A stretch of 64,000 bases of DNA from Gnetum montanum (lineage: Eukaryota > Streptophyta > Gnetopsida > Gnetales > Gnetaceae), in NCBI GenBank assembly GCA_015680685.1, contig MNCI01036774.1, forward strand, positions 270,390 to 334,389, written 5' to 3'. Position 1 is the first letter of the stretch. Each line of letters starts with the position of its first letter. Shown piece after piece: positions 11,950 through 24,104 of the stretch. The notes beneath the pieces were generated by a model. It was not told where the DNA came from, ran no database searches, and saw nothing but the letters and a program-made list of their open reading frames with translations. Both the position numbers and the translations under genes were made by a program.

Positions 11950-13340
11950 ATTGAGAAAAGAATCCCCCTAATGTACCTTGTTGATATGAAAAGAAGGTTG
12001 AAGAGTTGGGTGCAAACATATCAAATCTCTAAAGTTGTGCATCCAGGTCTACCATACTTAGTCAAAGTTGTTAATTCTACTTATGCAATAGTTATTGCTT
12101 CTACAAGAGTGCTTAACATTATTTCATAATGTTTTCCTAGAACTATTCATGACTATTTACTTGCAAAAGCTCATGCTTGACTATGTTTAACTTGACCACC
12201 GTCCATTAAAGTTTCTCCCCTAGGTCTATGCATGATTGACCTATAGAAACTAAGATCACACAAAGGTATCTCCTCTATGCCCCATGTACATCCTCATTAG
12301 TTTCCTTAAGTCTTCTCTTAAGGACTATGATAGCTTTGTCATAGCACAGGATGTACATCCTTTCTAGCATGTTCATCTTCTCCTACAAAGTTGGTTTACT
12401 TATAGTCATCTATCAAATTTTGGCATGTAAGGTGTTGACTTTCTTCTTATCTTGCATATCTCTCTAATTACATGTTTATTAAGTAGAGCTACAAGTTTAT
12501 GCAATCTATACATCTTGACATTATAGGTTTCCTATTCAATCAAATGAATCTTCATGATCTCATCTACAAGTTCCAATGTTCTTTCTCCATAAAGGTACTT
12601 GTCTTGAAATTGGGCCATGATTTGAATATCATCCTCTAAGCTTTATACCTATTGGATAAGGGAGATTATCTATTTATCCTTTTCTTAACTCATTCTTTCC
12701 CACTCTTAGGACTAATTCTTCAACATTTTAATTTATCACTTCAAGCCATTTTTTATGAACATATCTTCTTCATCAACCTAGTATGTCTAAAATAATTCAA
12801 CTTATAGGCACTTAATATACACCTCTAGAGTGATTATAGAAGGTGTTAGTCTTAGGGATATCATGTGTTCAAGCTATTCATGTAACCATTGTACCTCAAC
12901 CTAACTTCTTTCTAATTCCCTCAGATAAAATGTTCCATCAACATCCATCATTATCAACTTGGCTCATACCTTAATTAGTTCAATCTTTACCATACCATTG
13001 ATATTTATCAATAATAGCTCAATTCTTAATTCAATTCACTACTCCTCCTCCAGCCAATGGCTAGTTACAGGTTGATCGGTAAGCACCTAGAGGACTTCTA
13101 CCACATGTTAGATGTTGTGCATGTTGCATCTCAACTAATGTAAAGAGGAAACACTTCATGAAGACATATGTATTTGTGACTGAATAGTGGCATCAAAATG
13201 AACCATGGATTGATCATTTAGCAAGGGAAAAGAAAACTAGAAGAGATCCTCTCTTATAGCCTTAACACCCATAATTGCTTCCATCATTTTTAAGAAATTA
13301 CTACTAAGGTCTTATAAACCTTTGACATGAATTATGGTAG
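11950..13340 (-). pseudogene. Coiled-coil ORF, C-terminal half (element H)
   Basis: On the minus strand one main frame reads as Lys/Glu/Leu/Ile-rich helical sequence, for example IISLIQ and LVDEIMKIHLIEQET in the 12490-12690 part. Many stops, mostly TAG, interrupt it. I take it as the C-terminal part of the ORF that starts at 17463, split by the roughly 3.1-kb segment 13341-16490. The layout (globular N part, coiled-coil C part) matches ORF3 of C and D, but the sequence is too different for a confident family call. Confidence 0.4.
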
Positions 13341-14838
13341 TGTTGGCGAACGTTTGGGACGCGACCGCCAACGAGTGTCCTCAAACAGGATTTAGGTGTC
13401 TGCTGGTCTCTGGCAACACCAAGGCCCAAATACCTCCAAATAAACTCAGTAGTTAATGTGAGTATGTGTGTGTGCTGTTGCGGCGTGCGGTTGTATGAAA
13501 TGTGACAATTTCGTTGTGTGTGAACTACAAATGACTTTACTTTAAAGAGATTCAGCCAACTTTGTCCAGTACTGTGAGTTATTGAAAGTTTCCTATTTTG
13601 TTCAAACTACCTAGTCTACGCGGTCCCTATAATACCTGCTTGTAACAAATAAAATTTTGCATAAACATTTGAGCACAACTCCGCAAATCTACTCCTAATT
13701 TTCCCCAGAGAGAGATATAGTTCCACAAGAAAACTAGAAATAGAGCAAGATTCAATGGAAATAGACAGAAAAGAAAAGAAAGCAGATTTGTGTGGACCTC
13801 AAATATTTAAACAAGGTAAAATGACACGAGTAAACACTTCGCAATAAAGTTATTCCAAATTCAATATCTACGAATTGTTCAAACTTCCAAGGCTCAACCA
13901 AGCAATATCTTCAAGACAATCCTACTGTGCTACCAAAAATCGCTGCGTAAACTACCACGTACGAGACTCCACTTTGACTAGACAATAGATGCCAACGATT
14001 GCATTCAAACAGAACCTTTAAAAGACTTGACAATTTCTGATTGAAATAACACGGAAAATCACTTTAAAGATAAAGAAGCTATTCTGGTCCCATCAAAATA
14101 CCAAAGATTTTCTGAACCCTCTTGGCTACTAAATTGTTCCACGGCGTGACTACAAACAGAGGCTCTCTTCCAACAACCCAATAGCAGTTCCCAAACGTTG
14201 CACAATAACGAAATTTACTACTAAAATGCTCTTAAGGCTTTCATTCACTAGCACTTCTATGGCAAAATTTTAACAGAAATTTCTATCGGGCAACAAGAAC
14301 AATAAAAGCAATCTAAAAATCCCAAAATTACTTGCCAAGGATGATACTATCTAAACCACTAGCTAAGCAATTTAAACAAAACAAAAAATGAAATGTATAA
14401 CTCACAGGACCATAACAAAGAGGCTGAAATCTTTATTCTAGCAAGCCATCTTGCAAACAATCTTCTTTACAAATCTTCCAAGTGTGATGATGATGCTCCT
14501 TCTTGATGTCCCCTTCCTTCCTCTTTCCTTTTGACCCTTGAAGCCTTTTTATAGGGTCTAAGGTAGTTAGGTAAGTTACAACTTCCAAAAATATCCCCAA
14601 AATATCTCAAAAATATCTCACCAAGCTTTTCTCCCAAGTAATTGGACTATCCAATCAGAAAATTACTTGCCCAACAAGCTAGGAGATTACATGCCCAATA
14701 AGTTAGGCAAGTTACAAAATATCTTGGGTGGTTGCAACTATCATAGAGATAAAAAAGGCTACAATTTAGTTATAAACATTATAGTTATAAATAAAAGGGA
14801 TAATAGCCAAATATTGCCTTTATAGGATGTTACACAAA
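13341..14838 (-). repeat. LTR-like repeat, family R copy 1
   Basis: Read on the minus strand it starts TGTAACATCCTATAAAGG, has a TATA box followed by GGCTTCAAGGGTC (about 14535-14555), and ends GTTCGCCAACA, so it has TG...CA ends. It matches 24621-25825 (R2b), 23872-24104 (R2a) and 27955-28520 (R3), sharing for example ACTAGAAATAGAGCAAGATT. No target-site duplication flanks it (GGTAG on the left, CAAAT on the right), so it is not a clean solo LTR. It interrupts the coiled-coil ORF of element H. Confidence 0.55.
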
Positions 14839-15048
14839 TATCCCATAATTGTCCTCTCTTTTTAAATCATAAAAATATTTTATTTTTCTTGTAATGATAT
14901 AGATAGTGACCATGGACTTGAGGATATGTAAGTATATGTATATTTATATGTATATGTATATTTAACCGAATGCGTTTTTAATTCGTGGCGCTCCCAATGT
15001 TCCAGGGCCGATTCCACCTTTATCTCCTCTGCACTCTGCACCTTATTG
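14839..15048. other. Spacer with (TATG)-type simple repeat
   Basis: AT-rich spacer with an alternating GTATAT simple repeat at 14924-14963. Base composition changes sharply to GC-rich after about 14975. No gene. Confidence 0.6.
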
Positions 15049-15480
15049 TTATTGATTTATTCCTGCAGTTCGAATAATAAGCAACGGTTTCAAGAACGAC
15101 GGAAAAACTGGTTCGTTTCCTCCTCTGCCCGCAACCCATGGAAATAGACACAGATGTGAACAGCCACCGTGAGAGTAGGTTCTGCCGCAGCCAATGGTTT
15201 CATTGGAGGGTTTTCTTCTTTGCTGTTTCAAAACACGCGGCATTTCATTGAGGATTTTTTCTGTTTTGCTCTGCGTCATTGCCGGCGCCGTCGTCGTTCT
15301 TGCCGTCGTTGCTCTTGAACCGCTGCCGGGAATACTGCGCCGATGACGTTGCGGAAGGCCTGAGTGAGGGTTTCAGTTTTGCTTGTCTTCAGAGAGGATC
15401 TTGCTGCCGCTCTGCGCTATTCGAGTTGGTGCTCTGTTTTCTGCAGATTCACTACCAACGATCTCATCCTTAGATCAATC
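15049..15480 (+). other. GC-rich gene-like island, possible 5' exon
   Basis: This is the most GC- and CpG-rich stretch of its neighbourhood, with GCC/GTC/CTT-rich wording typical of a plant 5' UTR or first exon. An ATG at 15194 opens 50 codons to TGA 15344-15346. The predicted peptide has a hydrophobic run, VIAGAVVVLAVVAL, that would resemble a signal or membrane anchor. The run rests on GTC/GTT repetition and may be chance. Open frames also exist on the other strand (15049-15279) and at 15279-15473, and I cannot choose between them. Likely a remnant of a low-copy host gene next to LTR repeat R1. No family recognised. Confidence 0.3.
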
Positions 15481-15925
15481 TTGTTGAGAAAAAAAAATGA
15501 AGTTTGTGCAGGAAGTGTTTGGCAAAATGTATATGAATTTTAGTGACAGTTTTCTGCACTGACGGTGCCACATACCCCTGCTCATTGACCCATTGCATTC
15601 TCTGTTTCTGTGTTTTTTTTTTTACACAGTGCCGTTTTGGAGGCTTTCTCTGGCTTCTAGTTATTGCAAATTTTGGTTTATACTCTTATTTTTTTTTTTT
15701 TGGACAGCAATGGTTACAGAGAATGAGAATTTTAATGGCAAAATACTGGGGCAACCCTTGAACAATCCTGTTTCTGCCTTGGTCTCTTATAATAATGCAG
15801 AGTACCTCTTTCAATTTGCAATATTCCACTTCTTCCTTTTTATTGCTGAGAAAACATCTTGCTTACAGAGATAAATATCTTGCTCAACCTTGAAGTTTTA
15901 ATCAATATATTCTTGAATTACACAG
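15481..15925 (+). other. Intron-like sequence with one candidate exon (15708-15801)
   Basis: Three T-rich tracts each end in CAG: TTTTTTACACAG near 15630, TTTTTTGGACAG at 15696-15707 and CTTACAG near 15870. They look like plant 3' splice sites. After the second, an ATG at 15710 opens a peptide beginning MVTENENFNGKILG, and a GT donor follows at 15802 (GCAGA then GTACCT). Codon content looks more like a real protein than the surroundings. I do not recognise the protein. It could be an internal exon of the gene whose 5' part is at 15049-15480. Confidence 0.3.
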
Positions 15926-16014
15926 TAGAAATAACCTCACCCTGCACCAAACTGCTGAATTTGCAATATNTAGAAATAACCTCACCCTGCACCAAACTGC
16001 TGAATTTGCAATAT
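15926..16014. repeat. Exact 44-bp tandem duplication around a single N
   Basis: 15926-15969 and 15971-16014 are identical (TAGAAATAACCTCACCCTGC and so on), separated only by an N at 15970. Two identical copies around an ambiguous base are more likely an assembly join than biology. Confidence 0.85.
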
Positions 16015-16489
16015 TCATCTGTAAACCTCAGTAGAACAACACATTGATGATTCTGTACTTATCAACATGGCTGTGTGAGCTTGCTCCAGTATTTTTTAAA
16101 TATGAAAATGCCTTTTGTTCACTTATTCTCCTCTTCTAAAACTGTAAATTTAGCTATTTCTTCATAAAAGAATCTCAACTATTTAATCTGCTTCATGAAA
16201 TGGCCAAATGTGCCAACAGGTAGCTTGGCCTTCACCTTAAATGTGCATAATATGCTGAAAACCATCACTAGGAAGGGGTTACTAGCTTTTCATAATGTTG
16301 AAGCTAAGAGGTTTGGAGATGAATCTACTTGGTTGTTGCCCCTGCATTTGTTGAAATACTTAAGCTACAAATGGTGCTCTTGTTTGGTGCTAAAAGAGCT
16401 AGTCTAAAGGTTGGATATGAGATATCTCTATTCAAGGCATTTCATCTTTTAGAATACAATTCCAACGATCATTACATTCTTTTAGTATG
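16015..16489 (+). other. Unassigned sequence with a 70-codon open frame
   Basis: An open frame at 16195-16407 contains words such as VHNMLKTITRKGLLAF and RFGDESTWLLPLHLL, which read like real protein. No family is recognised, there is no preferred upstream context, and the C-terminal part continues in a second frame (16329-16541). Probably a remnant of captured or decayed coding DNA inside the segment that interrupts element H. Confidence 0.25.
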
Positions 16490-17463
16490 TCATTCCTATA
16501 GTTGTAGGATGTCTTCCCACATGATTGACTATTCCTGCTAGCTTACAAAGTTCTTGAATTAACTTTGAAAATACATAGACCTCCCTATGATCTCTTATCA
16601 CATCCTCAATTTTTTGAATCAAGGACTTGTAGAGAAAATAGAGAATGTTGATGACACACTTCCCTCTCATTGTGAACACAAGTTTTGCACCTTGAGCAAA
16701 GATACTTAATGATTGTTAGGCAAGCAAAAAGTTATGAGTAACAATCATATACATGGTATTGTGAACTAATGGAAACTTGGATGTCTTTACCTCTACTTTT
16801 TTCATATTAAAGGCCCTGAATGGGATCTTTAACCTAATATTGAACTCTATCTTTTGGATCTATGGCTACTAGTTATTCACTAGTTTATTTTTGAATTTTG
16901 TAATCCTAGAGATTTTCCATGTGGAAATAGGCACATGAACTCTACCAATGAAAGTCATGGCATCATCAACTACAAGGTTTTGATAAATTTCCTCTAATTC
17001 ATACTAGTACCATGTGAAGGATTGGGTGATGTACTCATAAAATCATGTCTACTGTAGTAACCCCTTAAGCTGAGAAGGATTGAGCTCAAGGAATTGGTGG
17101 TAATTCTTCTCTTTATTAATGGGTTAGTACTAAATATCATCTCATCCACGCCTTCTGAAATATCATCAACATCATCCTTTTCATCTTTTACTAGTATCTT
17201 TGGCACTTGTTTCATTATTTGCTACTATGTACATGCTTGACTTGAAAATTGAGAATGTGATTGCTTGCCTTCTAATCTACTTCTACGTGGAGACCTTTAT
17301 GGAATAGGGCTTGCAAGTTCTAGATTATAGGATCTAAGCTCTTCTCCTTCTTGCTCCTTAAAAATTAGTGGTTCATGCAAGGGTTTACAAATAGAGGCTT
17401 GAGATTGTTCAACCTCAACCCTTTTTGGTTTGCAAAGATTAGATTGTAATTGCTCTAACATGG
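16490..17463 (-). pseudogene. N-terminal half of coiled-coil ORF (element H)
   Basis: The minus-strand reading starts at ATGTTAGAGCAATTAC (17463). An acidic stretch (VKDEKDDVDDISEGVDEM, about 17120-17190) is followed by a globular part that includes TFIGRVHVPISTWKI and VFSKLIQELCKLAGIV (about 16520-16600). The last words resemble in layout the LLFPCLIKKL region of ORF3 in C and D. Stops are mainly TAG. The frame is lost at about 16490, where foreign sequence begins, and the C-terminal half resumes at 13340. Function unknown; a retrotransposon third ORF or a divergent gag are the two options. Confidence 0.4.
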
Positions 17464-18300
17464 TGAGCTATGAAGACTACAAAAATTGAGTTCTCTAAGC
17501 ATCATATTACTATTTCAAAAGTTGTGCACAAAAACAATGATAACTATAACCCTTTTAAAACACTTGAAAAATATTATCACAACTATTAAATCATGGCTTG
17601 CATGAGCAAGCATAAAAAAGGTAGAAATATTGAACTAACTAGCAAATATATTAAATATATACCCAAATTAAGGCCTCTTCTCAATGACTAAGTTACAAAA
17701 CACCAAGCTTGAACCATAGCTAGAACACCAAGAACAAAAGACCAAGAAGAATGCTTGCAAAAAATATCACTAATCTAACTATTGGGGTGAAAATCTAAAA
17801 AAAATTTTCTTAGTTGTGGTCAAATTGAAAGAAAAAGAAATTAAATTAAAAATAGCAAAATTCAAGAATGATCTTAGAGGACCTCCCTTAATTTATAGTA
17901 ATTCATTACATAGGGGGATGCACTTGTGTTGGGATGCTAACGTCCTTACGCTAATGTAGGGGGTGTATCATCACATCCTTTTTTTATCATTGGGACCATG
18001 TGCAAGGTTGAAGACATGTCCAAATCATCATTAATTAACCTAGTAAGATATCTAAGAATCTAGAAAAGAAGAACATTACAACTTACTTTGGACAATATCA
18101 GGCATCATGGGAAATAAGTTGATTGATTAGTTTATCCATTCCATGTGTCAAAAGCTAGGAAAGAGGGGTTAAAATAATATGAGAATGATTAGAGCACAAA
18201 AAATAATGAAATAAAAGCACAAATGAGATGAGCTAAATAGAACTTATCATGGTCAAATCTTAAAGTACCAAGAATTGACACTCACACAAGTGAAAGATCA
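17464..18300 (-). repeat. LTR-like stretch related to family Y (copy 3, partial)
   Basis: On the minus strand there is a TATA-like CTATAAATTAAGGGAGG (about 17882-17898) preceded by a U3-like block with GCTAAC and GCTAAT 14 bp apart (17936, 17950). The block CCTTACGCTAATGTAGGG recurs with small changes in Y1 and Y2. Beyond this block the similarity to Y1 and Y2 is weak. Its place just upstream of the H ORF would suit a 5' LTR. Confidence 0.35.
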
Positions 18301-21261
18301 ATCATATGCCTTATGTTATGCAACCCTCACCATCACGAGGAGATAAGTGTTAGCTTACTCACCTACAATGTTAATCCACCAAGGATTCATAAGTGGATCC
18401 TTCCTAGAGCAAAATATTATCTTACTTAACCTTCTAAAACCTATTGATAAGACACCCATGAATTCCCAACAATGAGTGAAATATTAGCATCAAATGCAAG
18501 TCCATCCCCTTGGATGGTCAAATCTCATCCTCTACTTTGCTTTGTTGACTTTCTAAGACATAAAATAATGGGGAAAATTCAATAGAATAGATGAAGAATG
18601 AATAACAAATAAGAGAGAGAAAGGGTAAAAGTGCAACATTATTAAATTCCCAGCCAACCATTCAATTAGGTTATGAAGCATGTGAGCATTTTCTGCATCC
18701 CACAAGAGATCTACTACCACATCCTTTCATTGCTACTTATTCATACAATAGTAATCGACCTCTAAGTATTTCTTCTAAGTGCAAGGTCATACCTTCACTA
18801 CCAGTGTCATCTAGCCTTAATTGTGCCATGGTCTAATCATTAGTAAAATCAAACCAAGGGACCATCCTACCAAACATCCAAAAATCAAGATTCAAGTTTG
18901 GTTTTTCTCCATCCATACATGCATGCATAGTAGGCTCCCTAAAGTTTACTCTACTAAAAACCTCTAATTAATCCCTTTGACTATGCTAACTAATTACACA
19001 CATTAATAGAAATTACAAAACCATGGTTAAATAAGGAAGAAAATCTAGATTCAAACATGATAAAGACTTGGATCATAAATGATGATGTTCATCTTTGAAT
19101 AAAGAAATTTGAGGTTTGGATGGAACCAACATTTGTCATTACCAAAGTTCACTAAGAAAGAGACTTCTGGACCTTCATGGCCATGGGTAGGAATGAGCAA
19201 GAAATCATCTTCCACTATGAAATTTTGGGAAGTCAAGTAATTTGGGTAATAAGTTGAACATGAAGAAGACTTACATAAGCATGAGTTCAACCACTAATTT
19301 TATTTTAATGTGAGAAATTATAGGATTTGTTTGAAATGATAAAAGTACCAATTTCTGTAGATCAACAAGCTTGAAATTACATTACTCTACCCATTACCTC
19401 TTCTTGTTATCATTATTATTTTACCAATAATTTTCTTTCTTTTTCTCCTATTTTTTCCATATTTTCTTTTCATCTTAATTATAATATTTTCATATTTTTC
19501 ATCATTTTTCTTTCATTCTTTTTTCATAATTTTCATTTCTTTCATAGGAAGAAGGTTTTTCTATGGAGGATGGGAACCATGGAAGTTAATTAGAGTACTA
19601 GACCACCAAATAGAGTCTTCAACTTATATGAACATGAGAATTCATTCCCATCACTAAGCATGCATAAGTTTATAAGATCACAAATCTCCTTTGACCAAGG
19701 TGGCTAGGCAAGGTAACACATGCACCTTGGTCTAATCCTACTAATTAGACCCACCAGTGGTTACAAGGACCCTCAATGACACACCACTTTCTTACTAGCG
19801 ATCAAGAACTCTTCCAAGATTCTAAATCTTACATCTTAAGATGTGGATCCACCACCTATCCATGGTTCCAATAGCCTTAGCTTTGATAGCTCAGAGTGTG
19901 AGTCCTAACACCCTACTAAATCAAAGCTTACTTCACCAATAATGAATAGAAGAAAAGTGGATGGTTAAATTTGTTGTGTAGTAATTCCATTAATCAAGAC
20001 TTCACTTTGGACTTGTTTGGCACTCTCACATTTTCATTGCATTTGTAACTCATCTACCCACCATTGGCTTATTGGATGTGCATTCTTAAAGCATATTAAT
20101 TGGTTTTCCCACACACACATAAAAACACTATAAAATAAAATAAAATATCATAATTGATTATCCATTAAGCTCAAAAATATCAAAATCCTAGCTAAACACA
20201 CCAACTTTATTCAATATATAAATATAAATGCATAAAAATATTTTTTTTGACATGGCATAAGGGATTTCTACCCCATGACTGATCCATTTCTATCACCTAG
20301 GATACCTTTGAGTATCAAATTAAGAGTTAGGCATGCTCAAAGGTGAAAGATATTCATGATGGTATACTAGGCATTGTCCATTAAGTATTCCATCTAGCTC
20401 ACTTGAATGGCATATGTGCATGGTGTAATAGGACTAAGAAGGATCATAAATTATTTTCCTGTAATTCATTCTTCCAACCTCATCTATTCTGTTGATTTCA
20501 AGGTAAGGATCTTGGAAAACTATCCTAGCATTAGTAGTTCGTACGCAAGCCCTTTCCATGATAATAAGAAGATCATCAAGAAATTAGTGAGATAAAATCA
20601 ACCTATAATAGAAGTCATCACATCATATACCTATTTCACAAGGCATGTGTATGATTGATCTACCAACTCCAAGAAAATGTTAATACACTTGAGTTGAGGA
20701 AGCTCTTAATCAAGGTACTACTACCATAAGATGAGACTGACTCTTAAATTGAAGTTGTACAAAGATATGCAATAATCCTTTTTACCAAGTTGGATTTCCA
20801 CATGGGACTACTAAGATCTAATATTTTTTAAAGTGAATATCTATCTTTGACCATCCATGAGGCCACCATAGATATATGGGAATGATGGTAATATCATCAT
20901 CAGGTACCATTATATAACTTTCACTAGACACAATTTTGGAATTCATCCCTAGAATATATCTTGTATTTTGATTATGATTAATAAGTTTCGCTAAGAACTC
21001 TTGAATGTGAACTCTTATCTAACATGAATTAATTTCCTCTCTAGAAGATGAAGAGGGTAAGACATACCTAGTCATTTGGTTCTCATGTCTATGCTTGCAA
21101 TAGAATTTTTCACCATAGAACCTCACACTTTCCCTCACAACCAAATCAACAGGAAATTGGTAATATTTCCTAAATGAAAAGATAAAGAAGGGATCAATAC
21201 AGTACATAATATTACATGATTTGGCTTGCATTAGCTATGGTTGATTGGGTAATTCAACTTG
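18301..21261. other. Unassigned interior of a decayed element
   Basis: No pol domain could be read in any frame. Minus-strand open frames at 19051-19290 and 21019-21231 are not recognised. The latter starts just after the end of LTR-like repeat X3 and could be the beginning of that element's first ORF. Contains the pyrimidine tract noted separately. Confidence 0.3.
19388..19552. repeat. Pyrimidine-rich low-complexity tract
   Basis: About 160 bases almost free of G on the plus strand (TTTTCTTTCTTTTTCTCC and so on), ending in TTTCTTTCATAG. On the minus strand it is a purine tract. No function can be assigned. Confidence 0.6.
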
Positions 21262-22336
21262 TATGAAACCAAAAGGTAGAAGCTAAGGATCGAGAACTTA
21301 GAAGGGGGATTGAATAAGTTTTATCTAATGAGACCCAATTTTTGCTCAATAGATGTACGTGGTTCCCCAACTTGGATACATCCACACTTAGAGGGTAGAA
21401 TCCTTGCACACCTTTAGACTTTGTTCCTTAAAAATTTTGGTTTCAAGGTTACCATAACCTTTACAAATTCTTAAGCTCTACTAGGGATGTTTTCTCTCAA
21501 AAAACCCACCCAACCCCTCAAGGTTCCGACAAGCTCAAAAGTTTTCTTCTCTCAAGAAGCACATCCAATTCCTTAGGCCTTACAGTAGGAGATAGAAAGA
21601 TCAAGGAAGAAAATGAACTAAGCTTATGATTCCTTACTTTTTAGCTCAACAAAATAATAAACAACTCAACAAATAATAAGAAGATGAAGTACAAAATATC
21701 TCAAAAGATATATAAAATGATTTCTTAATCATATGACTAGTGCTTGCTTTTTCCAAAAACGTATCACTTTCGTTTATATCCTTGTCAACCTCATATGTCC
21801 GTTGGAATTCATACAATAGCCAAAAATGACTAATCGAGACATCTTCCATAAGCCTGAGACATTTTACTATGTTCTTCATCCTACGAGTGAGACATCTCAT
21901 TTGTCCTAAGATGTCTTGACCTAATCCAAGATGCCTTGCCTAAGACATCTTGCCACAACTTCAAATGTCTACTATTTTGTGAAGATGTCTTACCTAAGAC
22001 ATCTTGCCACAACTTCAAACATCTATTGTTTTATGAAGACATCTTTCCTAAGACTAGATCTTTTCAACAAAGAAATCTTATAGCAAAATGAGATGTCATG
22101 TCAGTCTTGAAGACATCTTCTTTAAAATTGAGTTGTCTTGCATCCTCATGATTTTCTTAAAATCGTTGCATTTTCTCATTGGAATTTAGTATTTTAGTTT
22201 GTCAATTCATGCTCCTGTCTTAGCTTCCTTAATATTTTTTATTCACCTTTCTTAGACTTGTAAGATCTCACAAGCATACTAGCAAATTCTTCATTTTTAA
22301 AGGCTTTGACATATATTGTTATTGTTGGAAAGCTTG
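21262..22336 (-). repeat. LTR-like repeat, family X copy 3
   Basis: The reverse-complement relative of 33300-34446. In minus-strand order there is a degenerate start near 22336, a long array of GATGTC/GACATC hexamers (about 21835-22125), a middle part with a YYYTACTGTAAGG intron-like junction, and the end block AAGTTGGGGAACCACGTA followed by the words for AACTTATTCAATCCCCCTTC. TGGTTTCATACAAG follows shortly after the end and could be a much-decayed initiator-Met-type primer site. A Ty1/copia-like LTR is the likely nature, with no pol evidence in the window. Confidence 0.5.
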
Positions 22337-22699
22337 ATTGATAGGATTGCTGAAAATAGGTAGGTATTATTAAGGAATTATTAATGAGTATTAATAAGCA
22401 TCTACTTGTATACCATGAAAGTAGGGATTAGTGGGAAACACCATCTATTATTGCATTGAATTTGGAAGATTCCATGGAATAGCATTCCAATGATTTGAAG
22501 CTTACCACTATTGGTAATGCTACATGGGTTGCTAATAAGCATCATTAGCATAATATGACAGACCAAGGTACATGATCCTCCCTATTTGCCTCTTGAAAAA
22601 TCTAGGGTTCAAAGGCATCCCAAATCATCCCATCTCATTAATCATGTAAGCCATGACTATGTAGCATTATGAATCATGAAAGTCTATGTAGTATTCATA

Positions 22700-23783
22700 G
22701 GGGCCCTCATCATTAAAGAATGATGAAAACTCATTTAGATGTTCTTGAATGCTCTTTGAATACGAGATCTTAATTTAATCCTTGTTGTCATACATCTTTT
22801 GATGTTCATGCATTATAACTACTTTGTTTTTAGCTTCAACCACTTTACCATCCATGTTCTTGTGAGTAGTGGTTATATTTTTATCCCTTATGTCCCAAAT
22901 TTGGTTCACCTGGTCAGCCAAGTTTGCTAAGGCCTTATTTATTCTAACCTAATCTTGTGCTAGGGCCTCAACTATAGTGGGATGTTCAATGATACCTTTA
23001 ATGTTTTTAGTATCTTGTCTATGCACTAGATCATGATTGTACTCCTCGGCTAATTGCTACTTTTGCCACTCACCTACCATGCTTATAATGGTGTCCAAGA
23101 GTGCTTTGATTTAGACCACATACTTTTTATGAACTTGGCCCATTGCATACATGTCCACATGCTCTCTTGTCTTCTACCTTAGCCCCTCTATAATATGCAT
23201 TAACTACTCTCTTTGGCTAAAATCATGATTCAAATAACAATGAGAAATTTTCATGTATCTTTCCATGGCAATGTTAAGAGGTTCATGGGCTCCTTGCCTC
23301 CATCTAGCCATCTCCTTATGAATGTTTGAAATTTAGGCATAGGTCTAAAATTTAGCATAGAAGATTCTAAACATATTTGCTCATTTCTAAATTAATATAG
23401 GGGGTAAGGATTTATACTAGATCTTCGCATGTTCAATGAAGGTGTGGGGAAACAACCGCAACATCTACCAATTACTCATGATCCCTTAGTGATAGGAAGC
23501 ATTGTCAAAGGCCTGCATGTGAAACTAGGGATAATTACTGATATATTCTCTAAATGTTAGGAAAATAACCATGTTTATTCATTTGATTCTTCTATTACAA
23601 ACATGCTTCCTTGAAATATGTATAACTTCAGTTAGCTTGTGATAATCGCCCCACTGAAACAAAGGAGAATATCATCACCTTCGATAGGTCTAAAAATATG
23701 CAAATGCTAGAATTTGGGAAGGAGCTCATTAGCTTGAGCTTGAGCTAAATCTCGATTAACAGCCCCTAACCATGGACCTTCAT
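22700..23783 (-). pseudogene. Ty3/gypsy gag remnant (element I)
   Basis: Minus-strand frames contain a Retrotrans_gag-like core at about 22930-23530: QAFDNASYH, then LRLFPHTFIEHAKI, YKSLPP, and EPLNIAMERYMKISHC. These align block by block with the gag of element A (QAFHNAYALQNI, KLKLFPRTLIKEAKSWY, EPLDAAMGQYYALLHRC). A helical region rich in Asn, Lys and Val follows down to about 22740. Gag would form the virus-like particle. Numerous stops and frame changes make it dead. Family R LTR sequence lies directly upstream (23872-24104), so family R is probably the LTR of this element. Confidence 0.6.
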
Positions 23784-23871
23784 GATGGAGTGGCCTATTG
23801 GTGACAACTTTCAACTACCACTATTTCTTTGTTCCTTCCCTAGCAATAAGAATCTAATGGTGAGAAAAGTG

Positions 23872-24104
23872 TTATTTAATACCAATGTTTATCTCCTCAC
23901 AAGGCTGGGGATCTCTTTCAAAAATTCAAGTTTAGGTGCTTGTTGGTTTCTAGAAATACTAAGGCCTACATAACTCCAAAAAATCTCAATGGTTGTAATG
24001 AACTATGTGTTTCAAACTAACATTTAATATAAATTTCACAATATTTTATTTTGGAAGTTTAACAACAAATTATACTTTTCTAAAATTTTTAGTTATATCA
24101 AAGT
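23872..24104 (-). repeat. Family R LTR 3' end (copy 2a), adjoining gag
   Basis: Matches the first part of R1 (13341-13560), for example TAGGTGCTTGTTGGTTTC. On the minus strand it ends near 23872 with ...AGATAAACA followed by TTGGTATTAAATAAC, which may be a decayed tRNA-iMet primer site (consensus TGGTATCAGAGC). Cut off at 24104 by repeat X1. Confidence 0.45.

Noticed and set aside
15049-15279. 76-codon minus-strand frame in the GC-rich island
   Set aside because: It may be as real as the plus-strand alternatives. No motif or splice context favours it, so it is not listed as a gene.
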